Assembly: GCF_006547145.1 (NCBI RefSeq) | Contig: NZ_CP041244.1 | Span: 6,014,001 to 6,078,000 of the forward strand | From: Actinomadura sp. WMMA1423 | Lineage (GTDB): Bacteria > Actinomycetota > Actinomycetes > Streptosporangiales > Streptosporangiaceae | Direction of reading: 5' to 3' | DNA: 64,000 nt | Shown here: positions 17,521 through 26,484 of the stretch, piece by piece | How the letters are laid out: each line of letters begins with the position of its first letter | Position numbering within the stretch: position 1 is the first letter of the stretch | Notes under the pieces: generated by a model | What the model was told of the DNA's origin: nothing | Database searches by the model: none | Seen by the model: only the letters and a program-made list of their open reading frames with translations | Translations under genes and position numbers: made by a program

Positions 17521-19437
17521 ATGAAAGCGGAAGGCGTCCAGGCCGCGTCCTGGCTCCTCGTCGCGCTCCCGCTCGCGGGCGCCGCGATCCTCCTGCTGGG
17601 GGGAAGGCGCACCGACAGGTGGGGCCACCTGCTCGGCACCGCGATGTCGGTGGCGTCGTTCGCGGTGGGCGTCGCGATGTTCGCGCAGATGCTCGGGTAC
17701 GACGCCGAAACCCGGCGCCGGACCCTGCACCTGTGGGACTTCGTCGACGTCGGCACGTTCAAGGTCGGCATGGACCTGCTGGTGGACCCGCTGTCCATCA
17801 CGTTCGTCCTGCTGATCACCGGGGTGGGCTCGCTCATCCACATCTACTCCATCGGCTACATGGCCGAGGACCCCGACCGGCGACGGTTCTTCGCCTACCT
17901 GAACCTGTTCCTGGCGTCGATGCTGGTGCTGGTGCTGGGCGGCAACTTCCTGATCCTGTTCCTCGGCTGGGAGGGCGTCGGTCTCGCCTCCTACCTGCTG
18001 ATCGGGTTCTGGCAGCACAAGCCCACCGCCGCGACCGCCGCGAAGAAGGCGTTCGTGGTCAACCGCGTCGGTGACATGGGGCTGATCATCGCGATCGCGC
18101 TGATCTTCGCCTCGTTCGGCACCATCGACTTCGGCTCGGTCCTCGGCACCGGCGCCGAGCACGTGGGGCTCGCCTCCAAGCTCGGCACCGGCACCGCGAC
18201 GGCCATCGGGCTGCTGCTGCTGGTGGGCGCGTGCGGCAAGTCGGCGCAGCTGCCGCTGCAGTCCTGGCTGCTGGACGCGATGGAGGGCCCGACCCCGGTG
18301 TCGGCACTCATCCACGCGGCCACGATGGTGACCGCGGGCGTCTACCTGATCGTCCGGTCCGGGCCGATCTTCGAGATGTCCGAGACGGCGCAGCTGGTGG
18401 TGACGATCGTCGGCGCGGCCACGCTGCTCGCCGGTGCGATCATCGGTTGCGGCAAGGACGACATCAAGAAGGCCCTCGCCGGGTCGACGATGTCGCAGAT
18501 CGGCTACATGGTGCTGGCCGCCGGGCTCGGCCCGGCGGGCTACGTGTTCGCCATCGCGCACCTCGTCGCGCACGGCTTCTTCAAGGCCGGCCTGTTCCTC
18601 GGCGCCGGCTCGGTCATGCACGGCATGAAGGACGACGTGAACATGCGCCACTACGGGGCGCTGCGCACGGTCATGATGATCACCTACGTGACGTTCGGGC
18701 TCGGGTACCTCGCCATCATCGGGTTCCCCGGCCTGTCCGGATGGTTCACCAAGGACGGCATCATCGAGGCCGCCTACGACAAGGGCGGCACGTCCGGGAT
18801 GATCCTCGGCTCGTGCGCGCTGATCGGCGCCGGGATCACCGCGTACTACATGTCGCGGGTCATGTTCATGACGTTCTTCGGCGAGAAGCGCTGGGAGGAC
18901 GACGTCCACCCGCACGAGTCGCCGGCCGTCATGACCTGGCCGCTGATGCTGCTCGCGGTCGGCTCCGTCTTCGCTGGCGGGTTCCTGATCCTCGGCAGCT
19001 TCCCCGAGTTCCTCGAACCGGTCGTCGGGGCGCCCGAGCACGCGCACGAGTTCAAGTGGCTCACCGCGCCGGGCGCCGCCACCTTCGTCCTGATGATCGT
19101 CGGTGCCGGGATCGCCTGGATGCAGTACGGCGCCCGCAAGGTGCCGCGCGAGGCGCCCAAGGGCTCGTTCGTCACCGTCGCGGCCCGCAAGGACCTCTAC
19201 GGCGACGCGCTCAACGAGTCGCTGCTGATGCGTCCGGGCCAGTGGCTGACCCGGCTCGCGGTCTGGTTCGACGGGCGCGGCGTCGACGGCGCCGTCAACG
19301 GCACGGCCGCCGGCGTCGGCGGCAGCTCCGGCCGGCTCCGGCGCGTCCAGACCGGCTTCGCCCGCTCCTACGCCCTTTCGATGCTGGGCGGCGCGGCCCT
19401 CGTGGTCGCGGCGCTCCTGGTGGTGAACGTGTCATGA
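17521..19437 (+). CDS. nuoL: NADH-quinone oxidoreductase subunit L (antiporter-like)
   Basis: A 638-residue Mrp-antiporter-like proton-pumping subunit with about 16 helices and the lateral helix at the C-terminus. Key conserved stretches: FLGWEGVGLASYLLIGFW with the TMH5 glutamate, GACGKSAQLPLQSWLLDAMEGPTPVSALIHAATMV with the TMH7 lysine region, and GFPGLSGWFTKDGIIEA. Stop overlaps the nuoM start by ATGA. Confidence 0.96.
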   Translation: MKAEGVQAASWLLVALPLAGAAILLLGGRRTDRWGHLLGTAMSVASFAVGVAMFAQMLGYDAETRRRTLHLWDFVDVGTFKVGMDLLVDPLSITFVLLITGVGSLIHIYSIGYMAEDPDRRRFFAYLNLFLASMLVLVLGGNFLILFLGWEGVGLASYLLIGFWQHKPTAATAAKKAFVVNRVGDMGLIIAIALIFASFGTIDFGSVLGTGAEHVGLASKLGTGTATAIGLLLLVGACGKSAQLPLQSWLLDAMEGPTPVSALIHAATMVTAGVYLIVRSGPIFEMSETAQLVVTIVGAATLLAGAIIGCGKDDIKKALAGSTMSQIGYMVLAAGLGPAGYVFAIAHLVAHGFFKAGLFLGAGSVMHGMKDDVNMRHYGALRTVMMITYVTFGLGYLAIIGFPGLSGWFTKDGIIEAAYDKGGTSGMILGSCALIGAGITAYYMSRVMFMTFFGEKRWEDDVHPHESPAVMTWPLMLLAVGSVFAGGFLILGSFPEFLEPVVGAPEHAHEFKWLTAPGAATFVLMIVGAGIAWMQYGARKVPREAPKGSFVTVAARKDLYGDALNESLLMRPGQWLTRLAVWFDGRGVDGAVNGTAAGVGGSSGRLRRVQTGFARSYALSMLGGAALVVAALLVVNVS

Positions 19438-21050
19438 GCGACTTTCCCTGGCTGAGCGTCCTCATCGCGCTGCCACTCGTGGGCGCGGTGGGGCTCAGCG
19501 CCATCCCGCGCGAGCGGGAGACGCTGGTCAAGCAGTTCTCGCTCGGCGTCTCGCTCCTCGTCGCGGCCCTCACCGGGGTCATGGCGGCGGGCTTCGAGGC
19601 GGGCGGCCCGCGCTTCCAGTTCACCGAGAAGTACTGGTGGATCAAGGAGTTCGGGGTCCACTGGGCGCTCGGCGTCGACGGCGTCGCGCTGGTGCTGATC
19701 CTGCTGTCGGTGATCCTCGTCCCGCTGGTCATGCTGGCCTCGTGGGGCGAGGCCGACCGGTCCGGCGGCGTGGACGTGCCTCCCCGGGGGGAGGCGGGGC
19801 GTAGCCATGGGGGCGAAGCACAGCGCTCGGTCAAGACGTACTTCGCGCTGCTGCTGTCGCTCGAGGCGGCGATGATCGGCGTGTTCGCCGCGACGGACGT
19901 GTTCCTGTTCTACGTCTTCTTCGAGGCGATGCTCATCCCGGTGTACTTCATCATCGGGTACTTCGGCGGCCCGCAGCGCTCCTACGCCGCGGTGAAGTTC
20001 CTGCTGTACTCGCTGTTCGGCGGGCTGCTGATGCTCGTCGCCGTCATCTGGCTGTTCCCGCTGTCGAGCCGGTCGGTCGACGAGGGCGGCCTCGGGCGGG
20101 GCACGTTCATGTTCGACGAGCTGTCGAAGATGAACATCGACCCGACGACGGCCAAGTGGCTGTTCCTGGGCTTCTTCGTCGCGTTCGCGATCAAGGCTCC
20201 GATGGTGCCGGTGCACACCTGGCTGCCGGACGCGGCGCAGCAGTCCCCGCCGGGCGCGCTGGTGCTGATCGTCGGCGTCCTGGACAAGGTCGGCACCTAC
20301 GGGATGCTCCGGTTCTGCCTGGAGCTGTTCCCCGGCGCAGCCAAGTGGGCGACCCCGGTCGTGCTGGGGTTCGCGGTGCTCAGCATCATCTACGGCGCGA
20401 TCCTCGCGATCGGCCAGGTCGACATGAAGCGCCTGATCGCCTACACGTCGGTCTCGCACTTCGGGTTCATCGTCCTCGGCATCTTCGCGATGACGTCGCA
20501 GGGCCAGTCCGGCGCGGCGCTCTACATGGTGAACCACGGGTTCTCCACCGGCGCGCTGTTCCTCGTCGTCGGGTTCATGATCGTCCGGCGGCGGTCGGCC
20601 CGGATCTCCGACTTCGGCGGCGTGCAGAAGGTCGCGCCCGTGCTGGCCGGGATGTTCCTGATCGCGGGCCTGTCCGCGCTGTCGCTGCCCGGCCTGTCCA
20701 CGTTCGTATCGGAGTTCCTCGTCATCGTCGGGACGTTCAGCCGGTACGAGTGGGCGGGCGCGCTCGCGGTGAGCGGCGTCGTGCTCGCCGCCATCTACGT
20801 CCTGTGGATGTACCAGCGGACCATGGGCGGCCCCAAGGCGCCCGCGGTCGAGGGCATGAAGGACCTGTCCGCCCGGGAGAAGTGGGCCATCGCGCCGATC
20901 ATCGCGATCATCGTGGCCATGGGCTTCTTCCCGCAGCCGGTGCTGCACGTGATCAACCCGTCGGTGGACCACACGCTGGCCCGGGTCGGCGAGCACGACC
21001 CGGCGCCGGACATCACCGGTAACGTCGCCGAGAACGGAGCCCGTCCATGA
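19434..21050 (+). CDS. nuoM: NADH-quinone oxidoreductase subunit M (antiporter-like)
   Basis: A 538-residue proton-pumping subunit. Conserved parts: FLFYVFFEAMLIPVYFIIGYFG (TMH5 Glu), FVAFAIKAPMVPVHTWLPDAAQQSPPGALV (TMH7 Lys) and MKRLIAYTSVSHFGFIVLG (TMH8 Lys). Between TMH3 and TMH4 (residues ~106-133) is an unusual hydrophilic insert with three GEAxRS-like units (GEADRSGG, GEAGRSHG, GEAQRS), encoded by palindromic DNA. The reading frame stays open. The start at ATG 19434 overlaps the nuoL stop. Confidence 0.95.
   Translation: MSDFPWLSVLIALPLVGAVGLSAIPRERETLVKQFSLGVSLLVAALTGVMAAGFEAGGPRFQFTEKYWWIKEFGVHWALGVDGVALVLILLSVILVPLVMLASWGEADRSGGVDVPPRGEAGRSHGGEAQRSVKTYFALLLSLEAAMIGVFAATDVFLFYVFFEAMLIPVYFIIGYFGGPQRSYAAVKFLLYSLFGGLLMLVAVIWLFPLSSRSVDEGGLGRGTFMFDELSKMNIDPTTAKWLFLGFFVAFAIKAPMVPVHTWLPDAAQQSPPGALVLIVGVLDKVGTYGMLRFCLELFPGAAKWATPVVLGFAVLSIIYGAILAIGQVDMKRLIAYTSVSHFGFIVLGIFAMTSQGQSGAALYMVNHGFSTGALFLVVGFMIVRRRSARISDFGGVQKVAPVLAGMFLIAGLSALSLPGLSTFVSEFLVIVGTFSRYEWAGALAVSGVVLAAIYVLWMYQRTMGGPKAPAVEGMKDLSAREKWAIAPIIAIIVAMGFFPQPVLHVINPSVDHTLARVGEHDPAPDITGNVAENGARP
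19745..19830. repeat. GC-rich repetitive insert in nuoM
   Basis: In-frame segment with the near-perfect hairpin CCTCCCC-GG-GGGGAGG (19779-19794) and repeated GGCGAGGC/GGGGAGGC/GGCGAAGC words. It encodes the GEA-x-RS peptide repeat, between membrane helices, where the neighbouring sequence is well conserved. Confidence 0.5.
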
Positions 21051-22633
21051 GCACCACCAGTCAGGTGAGCGCGGTCCTCGCGCAGGGGGGTGACATCCCC
21101 GCGCCGCACATCGAGTACGGGCAGATCGCCCCGCTGCTGCTGGTCCTCGGCGCCGCCGTCGTGGGCGTGCTCGTCGAGGCGTTCGCCGGCCGGAACGCGC
21201 GCTACTACATCCAGGTGCCGGTCGCGTTCCTCGGACTCGCGGGCGGGTTCGCGTGGACGATCGCTCTCGCGTGGCGCGACAACCCGCACCACGTCGCGGC
21301 CGAGGGCGCCCTCGGCGTCGACGGCCCGACGCTGTTCATCCAGGGCACGATCCTGGTGCTGGCGCTGGTCAGCCTCCTGCTCATCGCCGAGCGGGGCGAC
21401 GGCAAGGCCGGCGGGCACTTCGCCGCGCAGGCGTCCGCCCTGCCCGGCAGCGAGGCCGAGCAGCGCACCGCCGAGGCGGGGTTCACCCAGACCGAGGTGT
21501 TCCCGCTGATGATGTTCGCCGTCGGCGGCATGATGATGTTCCCGGCGGCCAACGACCTGCTCACCATGTTCGTGGCACTGGAGGTCATGTCGCTGCCGCT
21601 GTACCTGCTGTGCGGGCTCGCCCGCCGGCGGCGCCTGCTCTCGCAGGAGGCGGCGGTCAAGTACTTCCTGCTCGGCGCGTTCTCCTCGGCGTTCTTCCTG
21701 TACGGGGCGGCGCTGCTGTACGGGTACGCCGGGTCCGTCCGCCTATCCGACATCTCCACCCAGATCGGCAAGGACGCGGGCAGCGAGACGCTGCTGCTGT
21801 CCGGCGTCGCGCTGCTGTCGGTCGGGCTGCTGTTCAAGCTCGGCGGCGTCCCGTTCCACATGTGGAAGCCGGACGTCTACCAGGGCGCCCCCACGCCGAT
21901 CACGGCGCTGATGGCGTCCTGCACCGTCGTGGCCGCGTTCGGCGGGATCCTGCGCGTCTACTACGTCGCGTTCGAGACGCTGAAGTGGGACTGGCGGCCC
22001 GTCATGTGGGGTGTGGCCATTCTCACCATGGTCGCCGGCTCGATCATCGCGATCACCCAGACCGACATCAAGCGGATGCTGGCCTACTCCTCGATCGCGC
22101 ACGCGGGCTTCCTGCTGATGGGCGTGATCGCCAGCTCCGCGGACGGCCTGTCCAGCACGATGTTCTACCTGGTCGCCTACGGCTTCACCTCGATCGGCGC
22201 GTTCGCCGTCGTGACGATGGTGCGGGACGCGGGCGGCGAGGCCGGGCACCTGTCGCGGTGGGCGGGCCTCGGCAAGCGGTCACCGGTGGTCGCGGGCGTT
22301 TTCGCCTTCTTCCTCCTGGGTTTCGCGGGCATCCCGCTGACCAGCGGCTTCACCGGGAAGTTCGCGGTCTTCAAGGCGGCCGTCGAGGGCGGCGCGACGC
22401 CCCTGGTGGTCGTGGCCGTGATCTCCTCCGCGGTCGCCGCGTTCTTCTACGTCCGCGTGATCGTCGTCATGTTCTTCAGCGAGCCGGACGCCGAGGGCCC
22501 GGTCGTGGTGGCCGGGCCGGCGACCGCGGTCGCGGTCGCCCTCGGGGTGACGGCTACTGTGGTACTCGGTGTGATCCCGCAGCCCGTTCTGGACCTCGCG
22601 GGTCAGGCCACGACCCACATGTTCGTCCGGTAG
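21047..22633 (+). CDS. nuoN: NADH-quinone oxidoreductase subunit N (antiporter-like)
   Basis: A 528-residue proton-pumping subunit with about 14 helices. Typical parts: MFVALEVMSLPLYLLCGLARR with the TMH5 Glu, LLFKLGGVPFHMWKPDVYQGAPTPITALMAS with the TMH7 Lys, and TDIKRMLAYSSIAHAGF. A polar loop (SALPGSEAEQRTAEAGFTQTE) is normal for actinobacterial NuoN. It ends the nuo gene set; the prenyl synthase begins 10 nt later, so the two are almost surely on one transcript. Confidence 0.96.
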   Translation: MSTTSQVSAVLAQGGDIPAPHIEYGQIAPLLLVLGAAVVGVLVEAFAGRNARYYIQVPVAFLGLAGGFAWTIALAWRDNPHHVAAEGALGVDGPTLFIQGTILVLALVSLLLIAERGDGKAGGHFAAQASALPGSEAEQRTAEAGFTQTEVFPLMMFAVGGMMMFPAANDLLTMFVALEVMSLPLYLLCGLARRRRLLSQEAAVKYFLLGAFSSAFFLYGAALLYGYAGSVRLSDISTQIGKDAGSETLLLSGVALLSVGLLFKLGGVPFHMWKPDVYQGAPTPITALMASCTVVAAFGGILRVYYVAFETLKWDWRPVMWGVAILTMVAGSIIAITQTDIKRMLAYSSIAHAGFLLMGVIASSADGLSSTMFYLVAYGFTSIGAFAVVTMVRDAGGEAGHLSRWAGLGKRSPVVAGVFAFFLLGFAGIPLTSGFTGKFAVFKAAVEGGATPLVVVAVISSAVAAFFYVRVIVVMFFSEPDAEGPVVVAGPATAVAVALGVTATVVLGVIPQPVLDLAGQATTHMFVR

Positions 22634-22643
22634 GGAGTCTTGG

Positions 22644-23684
22644 GTGAGCAACCCATTCGCTGAGAAGTCCGGCGGGCCGGCCATCCAGGGGACCGGCCCG
22701 TTCGGGCTTCCCGTCGACACCGCGCTCGCGGCCGACGCCAAGGAGCGCCTGGCCTCCGTCGAATCCCTGCTCCTGGAGTGCGTCCGCGGCGAGGATCCGC
22801 TGCTCACCGAGGCCTCGCAGCACCTCGTCGAGGCGGGCGGAAAGCGGTTCCGGGCCATGCTGGTCCTGCTGTCCTCCCACTTCGGCGACCCGGCGGCGCC
22901 CGGCATCGTCCCGGCCGCCGTCGTCGTCGAGCTCACCCACCTCGGCACGCTCTACCACGACGACGTCATGGACGAGGCCACCGTGAGGCGCGGCCAGCAG
23001 TCCGCCAACTCCCGCTGGACGAACACCGTCGCCATCCTCACCGGCGACTACCTGTTCGCCCGCGCCTCGGACCTGCTCGCCGACCTCGGCCCGGAGGCCG
23101 TCCGCATCCAGGCCCGCGCGTTCGCCCGCCTGGTGCGCGGCCAGATCCAGGAGACCGTCGGCCCCGGCGAGGACGCCGACCCCCTGAAGCACTACCTCCA
23201 GGTCGTCGCGGACAAGACCGGTTCCCTGATCGCCGTCTCCGGCCAGTTCGGCGCGCTGCTGTCGGGCGCCCCCGCGCACGTCGTCGACACGGTCACCTCC
23301 GCCTGCGAGAAGATCGGCATCGCCTTCCAGCTGTCCGACGACATCCTCGACATCGCCTCCGAGACCGAGGAGTCCGGCAAGACCCCCGGCACCGACCTGC
23401 GCGAGGGCATCCGCACCCTCCCGACGCACCTCGTCCTCGCCGGCATCGGCTCCGGCTCCGACGACGCCCGCCTCCGCGAGCTGCTCGGCCAGGACCTCAC
23501 CGACGACGCCCTCCACGCCGAGGCCCTCGCCCTCCTGCGCGCCCACCCCGCCATGGACCGCGCCCGCGCCGACCTCCGCCGCTGGGCCGAGGACGCCCGC
23601 ACCGAGCTGCTCACCCTCCCCGAGATCCCCGCCCGCGACGCCTTCACCAACCTCTGCGACTACGTCGTCTCCAGGACGGGCTAG
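22644..23684 (+). CDS. Long-chain polyprenyl diphosphate synthase (menaquinone side chain)
   Basis: A 346-residue trans-isoprenyl diphosphate synthase that extends FPP/GGPP with IPP to make the menaquinone tail. First Asp-rich motif HDDVMD (D106, D107, D110), second motif QLSDDILD (around residue 232); GGKRFR near residue 66 binds the diphosphate. Chain length cannot be read safely; homologues near nuo in actinomycetes are annotated as hepta- to nonaprenyl synthases. Being the last gene of the nuo transcript, it ties quinone supply to complex I. Whether it also serves the terpene cluster downstream is unknown; it is on the other strand and under different control. Confidence 0.88.
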   Translation: MSNPFAEKSGGPAIQGTGPFGLPVDTALAADAKERLASVESLLLECVRGEDPLLTEASQHLVEAGGKRFRAMLVLLSSHFGDPAAPGIVPAAVVVELTHLGTLYHDDVMDEATVRRGQQSANSRWTNTVAILTGDYLFARASDLLADLGPEAVRIQARAFARLVRGQIQETVGPGEDADPLKHYLQVVADKTGSLIAVSGQFGALLSGAPAHVVDTVTSACEKIGIAFQLSDDILDIASETEESGKTPGTDLREGIRTLPTHLVLAGIGSGSDDARLRELLGQDLTDDALHAEALALLRAHPAMDRARADLRRWAEDARTELLTLPEIPARDAFTNLCDYVVSRTG

Positions 23685-23705
23685 GTCGGCTCCCCCTCGC
23701 CTTCG

Positions 23706-24857
23706 TCAGCGGGCAGGTGGGCCCGGTTCGGGCCGCGGCGCCTGCCGGAACGCCCCCGTGCCGGCAGGCACCGTGCCGGCGGGGAGGCGGATCGTGACGG
23801 CGAGGCCGCCGGCCGGGCGGGCGGTGAGGTCGAGGGTTCCGTCGTGTGCCCGGACGATGCTGTGGACGATCGCCAGCCCGAGGCCGACCCCGGCGTGGTC
23901 TTCGGTGCGGATGCGCTGCGTTCCGCGCTGGAAGGGCTCGGTGAGGGTCGGCAGCAGTTCCGGCCGGAGCGGATGGCCGGTGTTCTCGACCTGCAGCAGG
24001 CTCGCGCCGGGCAGCGGCGCGGTGCGGACGGTCACGGTGCCGCCGCCCGGAAGGTTGTGGACGATGGCGTTCTGGACGAGGTTGGTCACCATACGCAGGA
24101 TGAGCGCGGCGGAGCCGACGGCCGGCGCCTTCTCGCCGGTGACCTCGAGCGTGATCCGGCGTTTCTCGGCGAGGGGGAGCAGCGTCTCGGCGGCCTCTTC
24201 GGCGACGAGGGACAGGTCGACGAGCTCGCGGGCGAAGCTCTTGCGGTCGCTGCGGCTGAGCAGCAGGAGCGCCTCGATGAGGTCGATCGCCCGCGCGGTG
24301 ACGGTGCGGAGGCGTTCGATGAGTTCGCCCTGGGTCCCCGTGAAGTCGTGGCGGGCGACGTCCAGGAGCGTCTGGGAGATCGCCAGCGGGGTCCGCAGCT
24401 CGTGGGAGGCGTTCGCGGCGAACCGCTGCGATTCGGTGACGTGGGATTCGAGCCGTTCCAGCATGGAGTCGAAGACGTCCGCGAGCTCCCGGAGCTCGTC
24501 GCTGGGGCCTTCCAGGCGGACCCGGTGGGACAGCGATCCGTTCGCGGCCATCCGTGCCGCGTCGGCGATCCGTGTGAGCGGCGCGAGCATCCGGCCGGCG
24601 AGGAACCATCCTCCGAGCAGGCCGGCCACCAGCAGGAAGGCCAGGGCCGCGGCCACGGCAGGCGCGAGGCGCAGGCGGACGGAGTGCGCCAGCGTCCCCT
24701 CGGGAGTGGTGATCACCTGGGGGGCGTAGCGCAGCAGGTACATCCACACCACCGCCAGCAGGACGGCGCCGGTGAGGAAGAGGAATCCGGCATAGCTGAG
24801 GGTGAGCTTCAGCCGGGCGCTGAGCCCTGGGCGCCTGTGCGTGATGCCGCCGGGCAT
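23706..24857 (-). CDS. Orphan sensor histidine kinase
   Basis: A 383-residue membrane sensor kinase: two transmembrane helices (near residues 20-45 and 65-90) around a short extracytoplasmic loop, a HAMP linker (LAPLTRIADAARMAANG), HisKA with the phosphoacceptor H152 in ASHELRTPL, and HATPase_c with the N box (NLVQNAIVHN) and G boxes (VGLGLAIVHSIV). No response regulator is adjacent. I start at ATG 24857 rather than GTG 24878 because a -10-like TAGGCT (24865-24870) would start a leaderless RNA at about that ATG. Two direct repeats sit where the -35 would be, suggesting control by an OmpR-type regulator. Signal unknown. Confidence 0.88.
   Translation of the reverse strand: MPGGITHRRPGLSARLKLTLSYAGFLFLTGAVLLAVVWMYLLRYAPQVITTPEGTLAHSVRLRLAPAVAAALAFLLVAGLLGGWFLAGRMLAPLTRIADAARMAANGSLSHRVRLEGPSDELRELADVFDSMLERLESHVTESQRFAANASHELRTPLAISQTLLDVARHDFTGTQGELIERLRTVTARAIDLIEALLLLSRSDRKSFARELVDLSLVAEEAAETLLPLAEKRRITLEVTGEKAPAVGSAALILRMVTNLVQNAIVHNLPGGGTVTVRTAPLPGASLLQVENTGHPLRPELLPTLTEPFQRGTQRIRTEDHAGVGLGLAIVHSIVRAHDGTLDLTARPAGGLAVTIRLPAGTVPAGTGAFRQAPRPEPGPPAR
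23740..23769. terminator. Inverted repeat at the convergent end of the prenyl synthase and kinase genes
   Basis: GCCTGCCGG and CCGGCAGGC, perfect 9-bp arms with a 12-nt loop, 55 nt past the prenyl synthase stop and inside the 3' end of the kinase gene. It could end the nuo transcript. No U-run. Confidence 0.35.
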
Positions 24858-24877
24858 GGCCGCCAGCCTAGGCGGCA

Positions 24878-24896
24878 CGACATATCGCCGACATAT
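24878..24896. promoter_or_regulatory. 11-nt-spaced direct repeats before the histidine kinase
   Basis: CGACATAT at 24878-24885 and 24889-24896, i.e. one helical turn (11 nt) apart, the spacing of OmpR/PhoB-type binding sites. Read on the minus strand (ATATGTCG twice) they cover the expected -35 region of the leaderless kinase promoter. Confidence 0.5.
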
Positions 24897-24987
24897 GCGA
24901 ACCGGCGGCCGCGCCGACCGGGCGCCGCGGCCTGGTGAGGCCCGGCCGGCGGGTGGGGCCGTCCTAGCCCCCGCCCACAGGTCCGTC

Positions 24988-25031
24988 CGCCTCCGACGCC
25001 GCCGCCCGTTTCCGTGACGGCGCCGGAGGCG
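24988..25031 (-). terminator. Terminator hairpin after cvnD
   Basis: Arms 24988-25001 and 25018-25031 pair at 13 of 14 positions around a 16-nt loop, beginning 7 nt after the cvnD stop on the minus strand. Confidence 0.55.
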
Positions 25032-25038
25032 TCCGCGG

Positions 25039-25653
25039 CTAGGCCTTCTGGGGCTCCGGTTCCTCGGTCAGGCCCCGGGTCTTCATGGCGTGCAGGACGA
25101 GGTCGATGAGGACCTCCTTGCAGGAGTCCAGGCGGCGGGCGTCGCACAGCATGACGGGTACCTTCGGGCCCAGGTTGAGGGCCATCTGGATCTCCGCGAG
25201 GTCGTAGCGCTGGGCGCCCTCGAAGCAGTTCACGGCGACGATGAACGGGGTGCCGCGGCGCTCGAAGTAGTCGACGGACGGGAAGCAGTCCGACAGGCGG
25301 CGGGTGTCGGCGAGGACGACGGCGCCGAGCGCGCCGAGCGACACCTCGTCCCACATGAACCAGAAGCGCTCCTGGCCGGGGGTGCCGAACAGGTAGAGGA
25401 CGTACTCGTTGCGCATCGTGATGCGGCCGAAGTCCATCGCGACCGTGGTGGTCTGCTTGCGCTCCACCCCGGAGATGTCGTCGACGCCGACGCTCTCGTC
25501 GGTGAGCAGTTCCTCGGTGCGCAGCGGGCGGGTCTCGGAGACCGTGCCCACCATCGTGGTCTTGCCGACCCCGAAGCCGCCCGCGATCACGATCTTGACC
25601 GCGGTGGGGAGCCGGCGGGCGCGCACGTCGCGCCTAGAGGGCCCGGAGACCAT
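25039..25653 (-). CDS. cvnD: Conservon GTPase CvnD
   Basis: A 204-residue Ras-like/MglA-like GTPase. P-loop GGFGVGKTTMVG, switch region AMDFGRI, and the G3-like element GTPGQERFWFMWDE are clear. The usual NKxD base-specificity motif is replaced by VNCFEG, typical of the CvnD family. In streptomycetes conservon proteins A-D form a membrane-associated complex likened to eukaryotic GPCR systems. It overlaps cvnC by 20 nt and is the last gene of the operon, followed by a hairpin. Start codon choice (GTG/ATG near MVSGPSRRDVRARR) is uncertain by several residues. Confidence 0.9.
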   Translation of the reverse strand: MVSGPSRRDVRARRLPTAVKIVIAGGFGVGKTTMVGTVSETRPLRTEELLTDESVGVDDISGVERKQTTTVAMDFGRITMRNEYVLYLFGTPGQERFWFMWDEVSLGALGAVVLADTRRLSDCFPSVDYFERRGTPFIVAVNCFEGAQRYDLAEIQMALNLGPKVPVMLCDARRLDSCKEVLIDLVLHAMKTRGLTEEPEPQKA

Positions 25654-26062
25654 CGATCACCGCCTTGTAGAGCCTGATGTCGTGCATGTCCGCCTCCGGT
25701 TCGGGTTCCTGCATGGAGACGAACCCCTTGTCGAGCAGGTCGCCGAGCATCACCCGCACGGTCGCGACGGGCAGGTCGAGGTGGCCGGTGATCTCGGCGA
25801 CCGACATCACCGACTGGCAGAGCCGGATGATGGCCAGGTGCTCGGGACCGAGGCCGATCGCGCCCTCCGGCTCGGGGCCGACCGCCACCACCAGGGTGAT
25901 GAGGTCGAACTTGCCGCGGGTCGGCTCGATGCGACCGCTGGTCATCACGTACGGCCGCACCATCGGGCCGGCGTGCTCGTCCAGGAAGCGGTCATGGACG
26001 GGAGGGCGCGTGGCGGTCTCTTCCACCCAGGGTTCCTGGGTGGGGTCCTCGGGGGGCATCAT
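25634..26062 (-). CDS. cvnC: Conservon DUF742 protein CvnC
   Basis: A 142-residue DUF742 protein with a predicted winged-helix-like core. Family landmarks: VRPYVMTSGRIEP near residue 35, then LIRLCQ-like HLAIIRLCQSVMSVAEITGHLDLPVATVRVMLGDLLDKGFV. In conservons it acts with the roadblock protein CvnB and GTPase CvnD downstream of the kinase-like CvnA. ATGA overlap with cvnB and overlap with cvnD indicate one operon. Biochemical role not established. Confidence 0.9.
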   Translation of the reverse strand: MMPPEDPTQEPWVEETATRPPVHDRFLDEHAGPMVRPYVMTSGRIEPTRGKFDLITLVVAVGPEPEGAIGLGPEHLAIIRLCQSVMSVAEITGHLDLPVATVRVMLGDLLDKGFVSMQEPEPEADMHDIRLYKAVIDGLRAL

Positions 26063-26484
26063 GCCGGGCGCCCCTCCTGTGCGGACTCCGACCGCGACGG
26101 CGTGGTGAGGTGGTGGCCCATGGCGGTGACGAGCATCGCCATCTCGTAGGCGATGAGGCCGACGTCGGCCTCGTCCCCGGCGAGGACGGCGAGGCAGGCG
26201 CCCTTCCCGGCCACCGTGACCAGCAGGAACGCCGACGCCATCTCGACGATCGTCTGCCGGACGGGGCCGCCGCCGAAGCGGGTGCCGGCGCCCTTGGCCA
26301 GGCTCTGGATGCCCGCCGCGACGGCGGCGAGGTGCTCGCCGTCGTCCTGCGTCATGCCCTCCGAGGAGGCCATGAGCAGGCCGTCCGCCGAGAGCACGAC
26401 CGCGCTGCGCGCGTGCGGCAGCCGGTGCACCAGGTCGTCCAGCAGCCAGCCGAGATCGGAGGAGGAACCGGTCTTCTGCGTCAC
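26059..26484 (-). CDS. cvnB: Conservon roadblock/LC7 protein CvnB
   Basis: A 141-residue roadblock/LC7 domain protein (LGWLLDDLVHRLPHARSAVVLSADGLLMASS ... FLLVTVAGKGACLAVLA). Such domains dimerise and serve as regulators of the neighbouring small GTPase, here CvnD, much as MglB acts on MglA. Start and stop are both coupled by 4-nt overlaps with cvnA and cvnC. Confidence 0.92.
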   Translation of the reverse strand: MTQKTGSSSDLGWLLDDLVHRLPHARSAVVLSADGLLMASSEGMTQDDGEHLAAVAAGIQSLAKGAGTRFGGGPVRQTIVEMASAFLLVTVAGKGACLAVLAGDEADVGLIAYEMAMLVTAMGHHLTTPSRSESAQEGRPA

